Shown here piece by piece: positions 24,840 through 34,125 of a stretch of DNA of 64,000 nucleotides. Positions within the stretch are counted from its first letter, which is position 1. Every line of letters starts with the position of its first letter. The notes under the pieces are model-generated. The model saw only the letters and a list, made by a program, of their open reading frames with translations, made no database searches and had not been told where the DNA came from. Made by a program: the position numbers and the translations under genes. Where the stretch lies: positions 344,165 through 408,164 of the forward strand of contig CANRGJ010000001.1 of NCBI GenBank assembly GCA_947630175.1. The letters run 5' to 3'. This DNA is from an uncultured Ruminiclostridium sp. GTDB taxonomy: Bacteria; Bacillota; Clostridia; Oscillospirales; Ruminococcaceae.

Positions 24840-25577
24840 TCATTTCAACAGCTTAAAGCTGTCGATTTGCCAGATTTTATCCACGACCGGAACAAGTCCC
24901 GATCCGCAGTAACTGCACTTTCTGCTTTGTATATCTTCAATCGGTGCGCCGCAGTTAGGACAGTTTGCTTCAAAATAACCCTGAGCTGTTTCTTTTCCCT
25001 TTTGATTGTGCATAAGAACAATAGAAAAAAGATTTTGCGTCGGTTTTGTATTAAACCCGCTTACCACTGCTCCGTTCTTAGTCCGATATGCAAGGCTTTG
25101 CAGAGAAATCTGAAAGATAACAGAAGCGCTTGACTGATTGCTGACATAGTTTTCTATTCCAACAGCGTGAATCTCAACATTGTCGTAATGAATATCTTCC
25201 TGACGCCTTGAATAATCCTCAATAATTATTTTTAACTGATTTTTTAAGGTTTTGGAAGCATTTTCAACATCATCAGGTCTTTTGCTTTCCACTGCATTAA
25301 GAATAGAAATAATACCGTTTCTTGCCATAGCCTCCATACGTTCATATCCGATTTCGGGAAAATCACGTTCAATTTTAGGCTTGTATGCAGCAGTCAGATT
25401 TGGCACAGGATAAGGAGGTTGTTCGGCATTCGTTCCAGCTGCCAACAACTCAGCAGTCATTCTGGCAGTACTGCTGTTCAAAGCTGAATGAATCGCATGT
25501 GACAGCTTGAACATCAGCACACGCACAACAACAATAAATATGGCAAAAAATATTAACCCTATCAAATATGACGACAT
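24840..25577 (-). CDS. Tim44-like domain protein with zinc ribbon
   Basis: A 245-aa protein with one N-terminal membrane helix (about 5-25), a Tim44-like domain (about 75-205) and a C-terminal zinc ribbon, CPNCGAPIEDIQSRKCSYCG. The ribbon is nearly the same as in the next gene upstream, so the two are paralogues. The Tim44-like fold binds membranes or unfolded chains in other systems. It lies between the second Tim44-like gene (17-bp gap) and the SPFH gene (36-bp gap), clearly one operon. No enzymatic motif is visible. Confidence 0.75.
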   Translation of the reverse strand: MSSYLIGLIFFAIFIVVVRVLMFKLSHAIHSALNSSTARMTAELLAAGTNAEQPPYPVPNLTAAYKPKIERDFPEIGYERMEAMARNGIISILNAVESKRPDDVENASKTLKNQLKIIIEDYSRRQEDIHYDNVEIHAVGIENYVSNQSSASVIFQISLQSLAYRTKNGAVVSGFNTKPTQNLFSIVLMHNQKGKETAQGYFEANCPNCGAPIEDIQSRKCSYCGSGLVPVVDKIWQIDSFKLLK

Positions 25578-25594
25578 ATAATATTCTCCTTATT

Positions 25595-26554
25595 TTACTG
25601 CATATCTTCAGGAGGAACTCTTATTCCGTCGTCAACGGTATCATTGCGTACAGTGGTGAAATCAGTGAGTACCCATGAATAGTCGCCCGTTGAAACTGTT
25701 GAACCGCAGTATGAACATACACCGGAAGATGTAATTTCAAGCGGAGCGCCGCAGTTTGGACAAGTGTATTCCTTTGCACCTGAAACCTTGTCGTTGGTGG
25801 TTACGCCTATGCTGCGGACATATTTCATCTTATAGCGCATATCCCAACGGGTAGTCTTGTCGCCGCGGATAATATTTCCTGTTTTTTCATCTACCTGGTA
25901 GTCGATCATTCTGGCGTTAAGATAAACTGTAAGATACTCAAAATCCTTATCACGCACGAAGCTGGTGAGATAAGCAGTATTTATTGCAATATTCTCATAA
26001 TGATAAACGATTCCCTGCTTTATCTTGTCCTCTACCTGCCTTTGAGTGGTATTAAACAGATTTTGATGCATAACAGGTCTGACAGGGGTCATATCACGAT
26101 TGCACCATGCAGTCTCAATATCAATAAACACCTGCTTGGAAAAGGTAACAAAGTCATCTGCAGAGAAATTGGGGTCCTTCTTACGGATAATCGTCTGTAT
26201 CTCATCATTACGGTTAGGCAAAAATACATTTGCTCCCTGAGATCCTTGACCCGAACGGACAGTAGGCGTTGTTCCCTGTCCCTGTCCTTTTCCTTTAGCA
26301 TTCTTCAGAATTATAATTACAATAATAACAGCTACAACTGCGACAGCAGCGGTTATTGAACCGCCTCCGCCACCACCGCTGCTACTTCCGCCGCTATAAT
26401 CGTAATCATAATCATAATCGTTTCCTCCCCAATCATTACCGCCGCCCCAGTCACCGCCTCCGTAATCATTTCCGTCAAAAGCGGTAACGGCGGTACAGGA
26501 TATGACTGCAAGCAGCAGTGCCAGGGCTGTAAAATACAAAATTCTTTTTTTCAT
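25595..26554 (-). CDS. Secreted/membrane Tim44-like protein with Gly-rich linker and zinc ribbon
   Basis: A 319-aa protein starting at ATG 26554, where AAAGGA precedes MKKRILYF; an upstream ATG would put a charged tail before the signal sequence. Order: signal peptide (about 1-24), a Gly/Asp/Tyr/Asn-rich low-complexity stretch (about 28-70), one transmembrane helix (about 73-90), a Tim44-like domain (about 120-265) and a zinc ribbon, CPNCGAPLEITSSGVCSYCG. With the signal peptide outside, the Gly-rich part would be extracytoplasmic and the Tim44-like/zinc part cytoplasmic. It is first in the trio with the SPFH gene. Confidence 0.75.
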   Translation of the reverse strand: MKKRILYFTALALLLAVISCTAVTAFDGNDYGGGDWGGGNDWGGNDYDYDYDYSGGSSSGGGGGGSITAAVAVVAVIIVIIILKNAKGKGQGQGTTPTVRSGQGSQGANVFLPNRNDEIQTIIRKKDPNFSADDFVTFSKQVFIDIETAWCNRDMTPVRPVMHQNLFNTTQRQVEDKIKQGIVYHYENIAINTAYLTSFVRDKDFEYLTVYLNARMIDYQVDEKTGNIIRGDKTTRWDMRYKMKYVRSIGVTTNDKVSGAKEYTCPNCGAPLEITSSGVCSYCGSTVSTGDYSWVLTDFTTVRNDTVDDGIRVPPEDMQ

Positions 26555-26598
26555 ATCTATAAATCCTTTCGGGATTTTTTCCTCTCTCAATTATATAT

Positions 26599-26859
26599 TT
26601 ATCGTTTTTCTACCACGAAACACATTGCCGTCCTTTCTTCGCCGTTAATGTTGATCTCCGAAAACGACGGAACAGCGACAATTTCAGTGTTTTCTTCTTT
26701 CATATAGACGCAGGCAATAGCGATAGCTTTAACGGCTTGATTGACTGCGCCGGCGCCAACAGCTTGTACTTCAACTATTTTTCCTTCACGTATTATTGCG
26801 GCAATAGCGCCTGCTACCGCCTTTGGGACAGATCTTGCCGAAACCTTTACCGTATCCAT
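26599..26859 (-). CDS. spoVS: Stage V sporulation protein S
   Basis: An 86-aa Alba-fold nucleic-acid-binding protein. The sequence MDTVKVSARSVPKAVAGAIA followed by VEVQAVGAGAVNQAVKAIAI is highly conserved among SpoVS proteins. In Bacillus it affects septation and spore coat assembly. It lies downstream of the ymdB homologue, the same order as in many Firmicutes. The gene is complete and of usual length. Confidence 0.96.
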   Translation of the reverse strand: MDTVKVSARSVPKAVAGAIAAIIREGKIVEVQAVGAGAVNQAVKAIAIACVYMKEENTEIVAVPSFSEININGEERTAMCFVVEKR

Positions 26860-26941
26860 ACTTGCACCGTTCCTTTCCTAAATTAAATTTTCGGAAAACA
26901 CGTACTGCTAATATGTTGACTGTAATAAAAACGTATTCCCG

Positions 26942-27706
26942 TTATTGACATATACGCTTTATGCTGCGGCATATTCCTGTTTTGTTGTCTATAACGATAG
27001 TTACCGCATTGACTGTTGTAGTTCCTTTGGCATAAACATGACGTTTAGGATAATATGTTGTAAATCGGGATATTATCACTTCCTTATCTATTCCTAATAT
27101 TGATTCCTTAACTCCCGTCATTCCCACGTCTGTAATATATCCTGTGTGTTCTTCAAGAATGCACTCGTCTGCGGTCTGAACATGAGTGTGGGTTCCTACA
27201 ACGGCAGATACTCTGCCTGCAAGATAATAGCCCATTGCTTTCTTTTCCGAAGTGGTCTCGGCATGAAAGTCAACAAGTATATTGGGAGTATTCAATTCAT
27301 TTAAAATTTTATCCGCATAAAAAAACGGATTTTCAACAGGCTGCATAAATGCAGTGCCTATAAGATTAACAACAGCAAGAGAAAACGCTCCGAAATCAAG
27401 AATGCAATACCCTTTGCCCGGACATCCGTCACCGTAATTTGCAGGGCGAATTATAACAGAGCTGCTTTCATATAGATCATCCATTTCAGAACGTCTAAAG
27501 CTGTGATTGCCGGTAGTTATCACATCTACCCCATAGTCAAACAGCAGTCCTGCGGAAAATGGAGTTATACCGTTTCCATCAGCAGAATTTTCACCGTTAA
27601 CTATAACAACATCAATATTATGCTGTCTTTTTAACGAAGGCAACATTTCTCCAAAATCACGGCAAGCGTTTTGTCCTACGATATCACCTACAAAAAGAAT
27701 ATTCAT
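26942..27706 (-). CDS. ymdB: YmdB-family metallophosphoesterase
   Basis: A 254-aa metallophosphoesterase (TIGR00282 type) with metal-binding motifs NILFVGDIVG, VNGENSADGNG, TTGNHSFRR and VGTHTHVQTAD. B. subtilis YmdB is a cyclic-nucleotide phosphodiesterase that influences the switch between motility and biofilm gene expression; the same activity is likely here. It lies 4 bp after purA on the - strand and upstream of spoVS. Length is normal for the family. Confidence 0.94.
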   Translation of the reverse strand: MNILFVGDIVGQNACRDFGEMLPSLKRQHNIDVVIVNGENSADGNGITPFSAGLLFDYGVDVITTGNHSFRRSEMDDLYESSSVIIRPANYGDGCPGKGYCILDFGAFSLAVVNLIGTAFMQPVENPFFYADKILNELNTPNILVDFHAETTSEKKAMGYYLAGRVSAVVGTHTHVQTADECILEEHTGYITDVGMTGVKESILGIDKEVIISRFTTYYPKRHVYAKGTTTVNAVTIVIDNKTGICRSIKRICQ

Positions 27707-27710
27707 CTGC

Positions 27711-28985
27711 TTATCTTTCTATTATCTGTGTACGATCGGGACCGTTCCCTATCATCGAAATTTTGCAGTCGCAAAGCTCTTCCAAACGAGTTATGTATGC
27801 TTTGCAGGAAGCAGGCAGGCTGTCAAAATCCCTGCAAGCAGATATATCTTCATCAAATCCACTCAACGTCTCATAAATGGGCTTGCAACCGGCCAATTCC
27901 TCAAGAGTAGGAGGAAAATCTGTTATTTTGCTGCCGTCAGGTTTTTCATATGCTACGCATACTTTAAGATTGCCTATGCCGCTGAGAGTGTCCAGCTTAT
28001 TTATAGCAAGGCGAGACAAGCCGTTTACACGAACGGAATGGCGAACAATAACAGCGTCAAACCAGCCTGTTCTTCTGGGTCTTCCTGTTGTGGTACCGAA
28101 CTCTCCGCCTTTATTTCTTATGGTATCACCTATTTCGTCGTCCAATTCGGTAGGAAAAGGTCCTTTTCCAACACGGGTGGTATATGCCTTGGCAACTCCG
28201 ATGATGTCTTTTATCATCATAGGTCCTACGCCTGTTCCAACGCAGACTCCTGCTGAAAGAGGATGAGAACTTGTAACGTACGGATATGTGCCGAAATCTA
28301 TGTCCAGCAAAGTAGCCTGTGCACCTTCAAACATAATTGTCTTTCCTGCTTTATTTGCATTATATACAATTACTGATACATCATCAACATACTTCGCAAT
28401 TACCTTTCCGTACTCGGTATATTCCCTGATCACACCTTCCAGATCAATAGGTTCTCCGCCGTATACGTCGGTAATGATCTTGTTTTTTAATTTACCCGCT
28501 GTGCGAACCTTCTCGGCAAATATTTCGGGATGTACAAGATCGTAAACTCTTATGCCGCTACGCTCATATTTGTCCATATATGCGGGACCGATTCCTCTTT
28601 TTGTAGTTCCTATGTCCGCATTTCCACGGAATTTTTCGGAAAGCCCGTCCAAAGCTATATGCCACGGCATTGTAACATGCGCTCTGGGGTCTACTTTAAG
28701 ATTATCGCAGGAGATGCCTCTTGACTGCATACTTTCAATTTCACCCACAAAATCCTTGGGGTCAAGCACAACGCCTGCGCCTATAAGACAAAGTGTATTT
28801 TTATATAAAATACCTGACGGAATGAGATGCAATTTATAAACCTCACCATTGCTTACAACAGTGTGCCCTGCGTTGTTCCCGCCCTGAGAACGTACGACAA
28901 CATCTGCTCTGGAAGCAATGATGTCTATTATCTTTCCCTTTCCTTCATCTCCCCACTGTGTTCCTACAACTATGCTTGCTGACAT
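27711..28985 (-). CDS. purA: Adenylosuccinate synthetase
   Basis: Converts IMP and aspartate to adenylosuccinate with GTP, the first committed step to AMP. The 424-aa protein has the family signatures VVGTQWGDEGKGKI near the N-terminus (GTP loop and catalytic Asp), GGNNAGHTVV (catalytic His), GIGPAYMDK, and the C-terminal GNGPDRTQII. Length and motifs are fully standard. It starts its own transcript about 80 bp downstream of a good promoter and is followed closely by ymdB. Confidence 0.98.
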   Translation of the reverse strand: MSASIVVGTQWGDEGKGKIIDIIASRADVVVRSQGGNNAGHTVVSNGEVYKLHLIPSGILYKNTLCLIGAGVVLDPKDFVGEIESMQSRGISCDNLKVDPRAHVTMPWHIALDGLSEKFRGNADIGTTKRGIGPAYMDKYERSGIRVYDLVHPEIFAEKVRTAGKLKNKIITDVYGGEPIDLEGVIREYTEYGKVIAKYVDDVSVIVYNANKAGKTIMFEGAQATLLDIDFGTYPYVTSSHPLSAGVCVGTGVGPMMIKDIIGVAKAYTTRVGKGPFPTELDDEIGDTIRNKGGEFGTTTGRPRRTGWFDAVIVRHSVRVNGLSRLAINKLDTLSGIGNLKVCVAYEKPDGSKITDFPPTLEELAGCKPIYETLSGFDEDISACRDFDSLPASCKAYITRLEELCDCKISMIGNGPDRTQIIER

Positions 28986-29062
28986 TAAAAATCAATCCTT
29001 TCGCAACAGTTCGACATAACGCCAAATCTGCCGATATTACCTATTTTACCTATCGTAATAAT

Positions 29063-29091
29063 ATTATAACAAATAAATCTATTAAATGCAA
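29063..29091 (-). promoter_or_regulatory. Sigma-A promoter for purA
   Basis: On the - strand TTGCAT (29086-29091) and TATAAT (29063-29068) have a 17-bp spacer, about 80 bp upstream of the purA start. No purine riboswitch or PurR-box pair was recognised in the short leader. Confidence 0.65.
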
Positions 29092-29121
29092 GTATGATTT
29101 TCTTTTCCTGAAACAGTTAAT

Positions 29122-32100
29122 TTAAGGTTCAGGTTGTTCAATGACAGGAGTCTCTGTTGAAGTCATTGTTTCTTCCTTTGTCGTAACAGGCGGCGTATCG
29201 GTTTCAGAAGAAATCACAGGTCCTTCAGACGTACTTGTTTCCTGCTCCGTAACTTGCGAAGGTTCGATTGTGGTATCAGCAGGTTTCTTTTCTGCCGAAG
29301 ATGAACCGTCGGAAACATAGCTGAGATTGCTGCGGCTAATATAACTTTGTATTCCTGCAATGATTTTTGATGCAATATTCTTCTGATGTGTGGGATTGGC
29401 GAGGGCAAGAGCGTCTTCCTCATTGCTGACAAAGGCGGTTTCTATAAGTATAGATGGAAAATCCTGCTGAAGAGTTACTCTGTAATAGCTGTACTTATCT
29501 CCTCTGTTTTTATTTGCACCGTCAGAATATACATTGTTTGTAAAATAACCTGATATTTGTGAACAAATTGCATTTGCCAAAGGCTGGCTGTACGGAGTGA
29601 AATAATATACCTCAGTTCCCCTTACTGACGGATTGCCTGCTATATTATTCGCATGTATGGATATAAACAGATCACAGTCGTTTGCTCGTCCTATAACAGG
29701 TCTTGAATCGGTCAAAACAAACTCGCTCTCCGACTTCATACGAACAACATTTGCACCAAGCGCTTTAAGCTGCTTTTCAAGTTCTTTTGCAATTCCCAGA
29801 TTAGCGTCAAATTCTTTTATGTAACCAACTGCTCCCGGGTCAAGCACACCTTCGTATTTGCAGTATCCGTGACCTGGGTCGATCGCTATGGTCATTCCTG
29901 CTAAACTGTTTGTGATAATGTCAAAAGAAAGTTCAAGTTCGCCGTTTGAATTATAGGTTGCACCGCAGCCGGCATATACACCGGGCTGACGCAAGGTAAG
30001 AATTAGACGAAACTTCGGTATTCCGCCAACTGTTACAGTTTCCCATTTTCCGGCGCTGAACACATAGTTATGTTCAAAGCTCGGCAATTTGGTAACAGAA
30101 GTTACATTATCAAAAGTTATATAGACTTGAGTTGCTGTAAAATCATAAAGGTTAAAATCTCCATCTCCGCCGGAAAAATAATTGTTTCCGACAAGAGTTA
30201 TATTGTAGCTGATTTTATAATCCAAATCTATTTTTATATATGATGAACCGTTTGACGTTCCGGTAGATTTTACAAAAAGCGCATTTGTTCCAAGCCCTGT
30301 ATCGCTGAACGTGGTAACGGCAGTTTTCTTGAAACGCTTGCCTGATTCTGTTATGTAATAATCGCCTGACGACGCAAGCAAATAATCCAAAGTCCCCGCA
30401 GGAAGCTGCGCATAATCAGGTGTGGGTATTGAACCTGCCGTTGCGCCGTTATATACAAGAGTGTAGTCATTAGCAACGCGAAGGTACTGAACGTTTTCCG
30501 TATCTGTATGTATCGGGTCTATTCTGCCGACTACTTCACCGCTGCCCGCCGTATCCTGATCTTCTATCTCAACCGTCACATCTTCTTTAGGAGGAGTCGG
30601 CAAAGCTAATACCTTTACAGATGCGCCATATAATGAATTGGTATAACCTGATTGACTTGAAGAAACAAGAATATATCCAAGATTCTGTTCTGCTCCGACA
30701 ATTCCCTCAGGAACGGTATACGTGCCCGTAAATGTAACAAATGAACTGTTGATTTCAGAATCAAGCAGTGACTCTTTCTCTTTGAGAACTATCGTTTTTC
30801 CGTTCAGAGTCGCAGTAACATATGAGCCTTTATAAGCTGTGCAGGCTATTTCCAGTTTTGTACCGCCTGTGACGCTGAGGGATTTTCCACTTTCTATCGA
30901 AGAATCCAATGAAAGTAAGGTTACAATCTGACGCTCAATTTTATATGTATATATCTTGCCCTTATGTTCAAAAGTGAAGGTATTAAGACCAACGTCAAGA
31001 GGCTCTTCAAAGTAGAAATTGCCTGCGCTGTTCAGAACAACAGGCTCTCCGTTAAACAACAGTTCAAAATTCTCATCAAATGTGCCCATAAAATCAACAT
31101 AAGGTTCATAGGTCACAAAACTCAGCTTTGCAGGCGAGGTTATCTGAAGTTCTTCAAAAAGAGTATTCTCGTTTATTTCATCACCGTAAAACTTCATTAT
31201 GTTATCTGTTGCTTCTTTATCCTCCAACAAGGTCAAGCAGGAGTTAAAAATGCTTCCTCCAAAAGCAGAAAGCTCATCTGCAATCGAAAGCTGACGCAAA
31301 ATCTGGTCTGAACCTTCCCAGCCTTCCACATCGGTACCTTGTCGTTCATTGAAATGAAGAATATACATTGTTATCCCGTTTGTATGTGCAAGATCGTCCC
31401 ACCATGCAGTCACCTGTTCAAAAGGAACAGTGGTGCTGTCGATCGAACCGTAAGCGCTTACAACGCAAAAATCAGCATATCCGTTTTTCAGATATTTTTT
31501 TGTATCAGAAAAACCGTCGTACAATGCCTGGAAAGTATCTTCGGTCTCACTTCCATCACTGTTTGAAGATGCGTTAGCCCACATATCGTTTATCAATATG
31601 CCCACGGGAACACTGTTATTCGTGATACGTACGACATCGCTTAAAGCCTTGAAATAAAGCTCATTAGTATCATAGAGCCAGTTTTCATAGCCTATGCCTG
31701 AACCGTTCTGCATATAGAATGAATAACTTTCGGGAGATTTTAAGGAATAATAATTTTTTATCAGTATACCATCACAGCGGTATTTTAACACGAAACGGTG
31801 TGCTGTTGAAATCAAATAATCAAGAGGTTCTGACTGGTCATCACAATTAGACAGAACAAAGTTCATATCAAATATGATATATGAACATAAATTGTACTCA
31901 TACGCTTTCTCAATAGCCAAAGCAGTATAATCAATATCGGCTGTTACGTTCATATCTGTGCTGAAATAGGCTTTATCATCATACACAGTATTTATGTAAA
32001 CTGTATTTATGCCTATTTCGGACAACTGTCCGTAAAGCTCATCAAGTTCAGCTTTTACGCTGTTCTCGTCCGTTTCTTCTTTCAAAAAGTCAACAGTAGG

Positions 32101-32289
32101 TGTGACAATGGTAGCCCTTTGATTTGTAGGCAAATTGATGTTAGGTATAATAGGCGTCTGCTCTACAACGTCATCCTGTGTTGTTTCTCCAACTGTATTT
32201 TCTTCATCAGATTCCACTGCATAGATAACAGTAGAAGAAATCAGCATAAGCAAGGCCATAGCTGACGCAAAATATTTCTTTATGTTCAT
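29122..32289 (-). CDS. Secreted N-acetylmuramoyl-L-alanine amidase with GHL10-like N-terminal domain
   Basis: A 1055-aa exported cell-wall protein. A signal peptide (about 1-25) precedes a TIM-barrel region (about 60-375) resembling the GHL10/DUF187 family; it holds IGINTVYINTVYDD and the IIFDMNF/GILIKN strands. Beta-sandwich-like repeats fill about 390-775. The amidase_3 domain (about 790-985) carries the zinc ligands in IAIDPGHGYC and LFISIHANN and the catalytic glutamate in LIETAFVSNEEDA. A Ser/Thr/Glu/Pro-rich tail ends the protein. It would cleave the bond between MurNAc and the stem peptide. It lies 20 bp after another GHL10 protein gene, suggesting joint action on the wall. Confidence 0.88.
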   Translation of the reverse strand: MNIKKYFASAMALLMLISSTVIYAVESDEENTVGETTQDDVVEQTPIIPNINLPTNQRATIVTPTVDFLKEETDENSVKAELDELYGQLSEIGINTVYINTVYDDKAYFSTDMNVTADIDYTALAIEKAYEYNLCSYIIFDMNFVLSNCDDQSEPLDYLISTAHRFVLKYRCDGILIKNYYSLKSPESYSFYMQNGSGIGYENWLYDTNELYFKALSDVVRITNNSVPVGILINDMWANASSNSDGSETEDTFQALYDGFSDTKKYLKNGYADFCVVSAYGSIDSTTVPFEQVTAWWDDLAHTNGITMYILHFNERQGTDVEGWEGSDQILRQLSIADELSAFGGSIFNSCLTLLEDKEATDNIMKFYGDEINENTLFEELQITSPAKLSFVTYEPYVDFMGTFDENFELLFNGEPVVLNSAGNFYFEEPLDVGLNTFTFEHKGKIYTYKIERQIVTLLSLDSSIESGKSLSVTGGTKLEIACTAYKGSYVTATLNGKTIVLKEKESLLDSEINSSFVTFTGTYTVPEGIVGAEQNLGYILVSSSQSGYTNSLYGASVKVLALPTPPKEDVTVEIEDQDTAGSGEVVGRIDPIHTDTENVQYLRVANDYTLVYNGATAGSIPTPDYAQLPAGTLDYLLASSGDYYITESGKRFKKTAVTTFSDTGLGTNALFVKSTGTSNGSSYIKIDLDYKISYNITLVGNNYFSGGDGDFNLYDFTATQVYITFDNVTSVTKLPSFEHNYVFSAGKWETVTVGGIPKFRLILTLRQPGVYAGCGATYNSNGELELSFDIITNSLAGMTIAIDPGHGYCKYEGVLDPGAVGYIKEFDANLGIAKELEKQLKALGANVVRMKSESEFVLTDSRPVIGRANDCDLFISIHANNIAGNPSVRGTEVYYFTPYSQPLANAICSQISGYFTNNVYSDGANKNRGDKYSYYRVTLQQDFPSILIETAFVSNEEDALALANPTHQKNIASKIIAGIQSYISRSNLSYVSDGSSSAEKKPADTTIEPSQVTEQETSTSEGPVISSETDTPPVTTKEETMTSTETPVIEQPEP

Positions 32290-32309
32290 ATTTTTTCCCT
32301 TTCAGAACG

Positions 32310-33851
32310 TCACTGAAAAAGTGATCTGACAGCATCCATTTCTGCTTTTATTTGCTCAATGCAGGACGTAGGCTGAAATACGTAGTTATAACTATATAAA
32401 ATCGTCCCGCCGTAATTTCCTGTTTTCATAGCGGCTTCAATCTGCCGCCTGATTATTTGCTTGTCGGTTATCCATTCATATCGTCCGTTGCTTCCGCCAA
32501 AACCATCTTCTGTGCCGATTTTATACACGGCAAGTCCAGGAATAAGACGGACATTTGTACCGCTGACCATATCCTGCCATTGTGAAAGAACTTCTTCATA
32601 CGGTTGAGCAGCATTTTTAAATCCAAAATATATCTGCGGGGCTATATAATCAATATAGCCAGAGGTGGAACACCATTTTTTGACATCTGCATACATATAA
32701 CTGTAATTATTCTGAACGTTTCCCTGAGGAGCAGCTCCGAACAATGCTGTACTGTTTCCTGCTTTTACGGCGTTATACAACGCCTTTACTGCTTTATCAC
32801 AGTTATTCATTCGGTAATCGGTGAGAGAAGAAAAACCGCTTGATGAAAACGACTTATAATCAAACGAAGCGTCAGTCGTCGGATAAAAATAGTCGTCAAT
32901 GTGAACGCCGTCAACATCGTAATTTGCAACTATCTCTCTTGCTCCGTTTGCTATAAGGTCAATAGCCTCAGAATAGCCCGGGTTAAGATAACAATAACTT
33001 CCGACATTTACAACTCTGTCACCGTATGAATTTTGATACCAATTTCCCGTCGCATAGTCCGAAGATATTTTTTTCATATCATCAGGCGTGCCGAGACGGA
33101 ACGGATTTATCCATGCCTGAAAAGACAATCCCAGCGAATGCGCCTCGTCAACCATTATTTCAAGCGGATCAAACGAAGGAACACCGCCTACGCTGCCTGT
33201 GACATATGCCGACCATGGATAATAATCAGATTCATAAAACGCATCACCATGTGAACGAACGTGTACATAAACGGTATTAAGTCCCATATCTTTGCACTTC
33301 TGGAATGCACTGCGTATTGACGAAGTAAACTGCGCTTCCGATTTGCCGGTTAATATGGAAAATAACTCTATGTAAGATATCCAAACGCCTCTTACTTCTT
33401 TGTAATTAAGCGCATTATACCCATTAGTTCCTGTTTGAGGAACGATTGGTATCTGCTCCTGAGGCGTTGTTTCTTCCTTTACAGTTGTTTGCGATTCAGA
33501 AATCTGAGGAGCAGTCACTTCAGCATCTGTCGTTGGAATCGCTACACCTGTTGCAGGCGGTTCGACCGTTTGAGAAGAGGCTGATTGGCTTTCCTGCATG
33601 GAAGTAAAATCGGTTTCAGAATCTAATGTACTTTCATCTTCATTTTGTGTAGATGAAGAATCTGATGTTATTTCTTCCGGTTCGTATGTATTTGCTGACG
33701 GTATTGAAACAGGTTCCGCTATTGAATTTTCCGTTTTAAGCAAAAATCCTTCATATCCGTCTGCATTTATAACAATATCCTTACCGCCGCTGTTACAGCC
33801 GCTGAGAAATAACAACGCTGAAAGAGCCAAAGCTGTTATTCTTTTTTTCAT
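32310..33851 (-). CDS. GHL10/DUF187 family glycoside-hydrolase-like lipoprotein
   Basis: A 513-aa lipoprotein: the signal ends in the lipobox LFLSGC (Cys19), and a Ser/Thr/Glu-rich linker (about 25-150) spans the wall. The GHL10 TIM barrel (about 150-490) begins YKEVRGVWISYIELFSIL and holds MGLNTVYVHVRSHGDAFYES, SFQAWINPFR and the acidic DVDGVHIDDYFYP motif typical of the YngK group. The family is thought to act on glycans, perhaps peptidoglycan, but its chemistry is little known. It is first in a two-gene operon with the amidase and is read from its own promoter. Confidence 0.88.
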   Translation of the reverse strand: MKKRITALALSALLFLSGCNSGGKDIVINADGYEGFLLKTENSIAEPVSIPSANTYEPEEITSDSSSTQNEDESTLDSETDFTSMQESQSASSQTVEPPATGVAIPTTDAEVTAPQISESQTTVKEETTPQEQIPIVPQTGTNGYNALNYKEVRGVWISYIELFSILTGKSEAQFTSSIRSAFQKCKDMGLNTVYVHVRSHGDAFYESDYYPWSAYVTGSVGGVPSFDPLEIMVDEAHSLGLSFQAWINPFRLGTPDDMKKISSDYATGNWYQNSYGDRVVNVGSYCYLNPGYSEAIDLIANGAREIVANYDVDGVHIDDYFYPTTDASFDYKSFSSSGFSSLTDYRMNNCDKAVKALYNAVKAGNSTALFGAAPQGNVQNNYSYMYADVKKWCSTSGYIDYIAPQIYFGFKNAAQPYEEVLSQWQDMVSGTNVRLIPGLAVYKIGTEDGFGGSNGRYEWITDKQIIRRQIEAAMKTGNYGGTILYSYNYVFQPTSCIEQIKAEMDAVRSLFQ

Positions 33852-33968
33852 TTATAAATAACTCCATAACACACTAAATCAAAATCTGTCTGCATAAACA
33901 CAATACAGCAGAAATTATTTTTTTTGTTACAGGCATAACTTGATAGCAATATATAAATATACAGTAGT

Positions 33969-33997
33969 ATTATAACATCTTTTATTCATAAAGTCAA
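33969..33997 (-). promoter_or_regulatory. Sigma-A promoter for the GHL10/amidase operon
   Basis: On the - strand TTGACT (33992-33997) and TATAAT (33969-33974) are 17 bp apart, leaving a leader of about 110 nt before the lipoprotein gene. It is divergent from the aconitase promoter about 65 bp away. Confidence 0.7.
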
Positions 33998-34059
33998 CAA
34001 TATTATACAATATAAACAAATAATAACTTTTTTTCTAAAACACAATATACTCGGTATTA

Positions 34060-34088
34060 TTGACAACAAATTCAATCTATTGTATAAT
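34060..34088 (+). promoter_or_regulatory. Consensus sigma-A promoter for aconitase
   Basis: TTGACA (34060-34065) and TATAAT (34083-34088), both perfect hexamers with a 17-bp gap, lie about 38 bp before the start codon. A GGGGGAAAAAG ribosome-binding site follows. This is the strongest-looking promoter in the window. Confidence 0.85.
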
Positions 34089-34125
34089 TGTTGTATATTT
34101 AGCAAATATTTAGGGGGAAAAAGAA

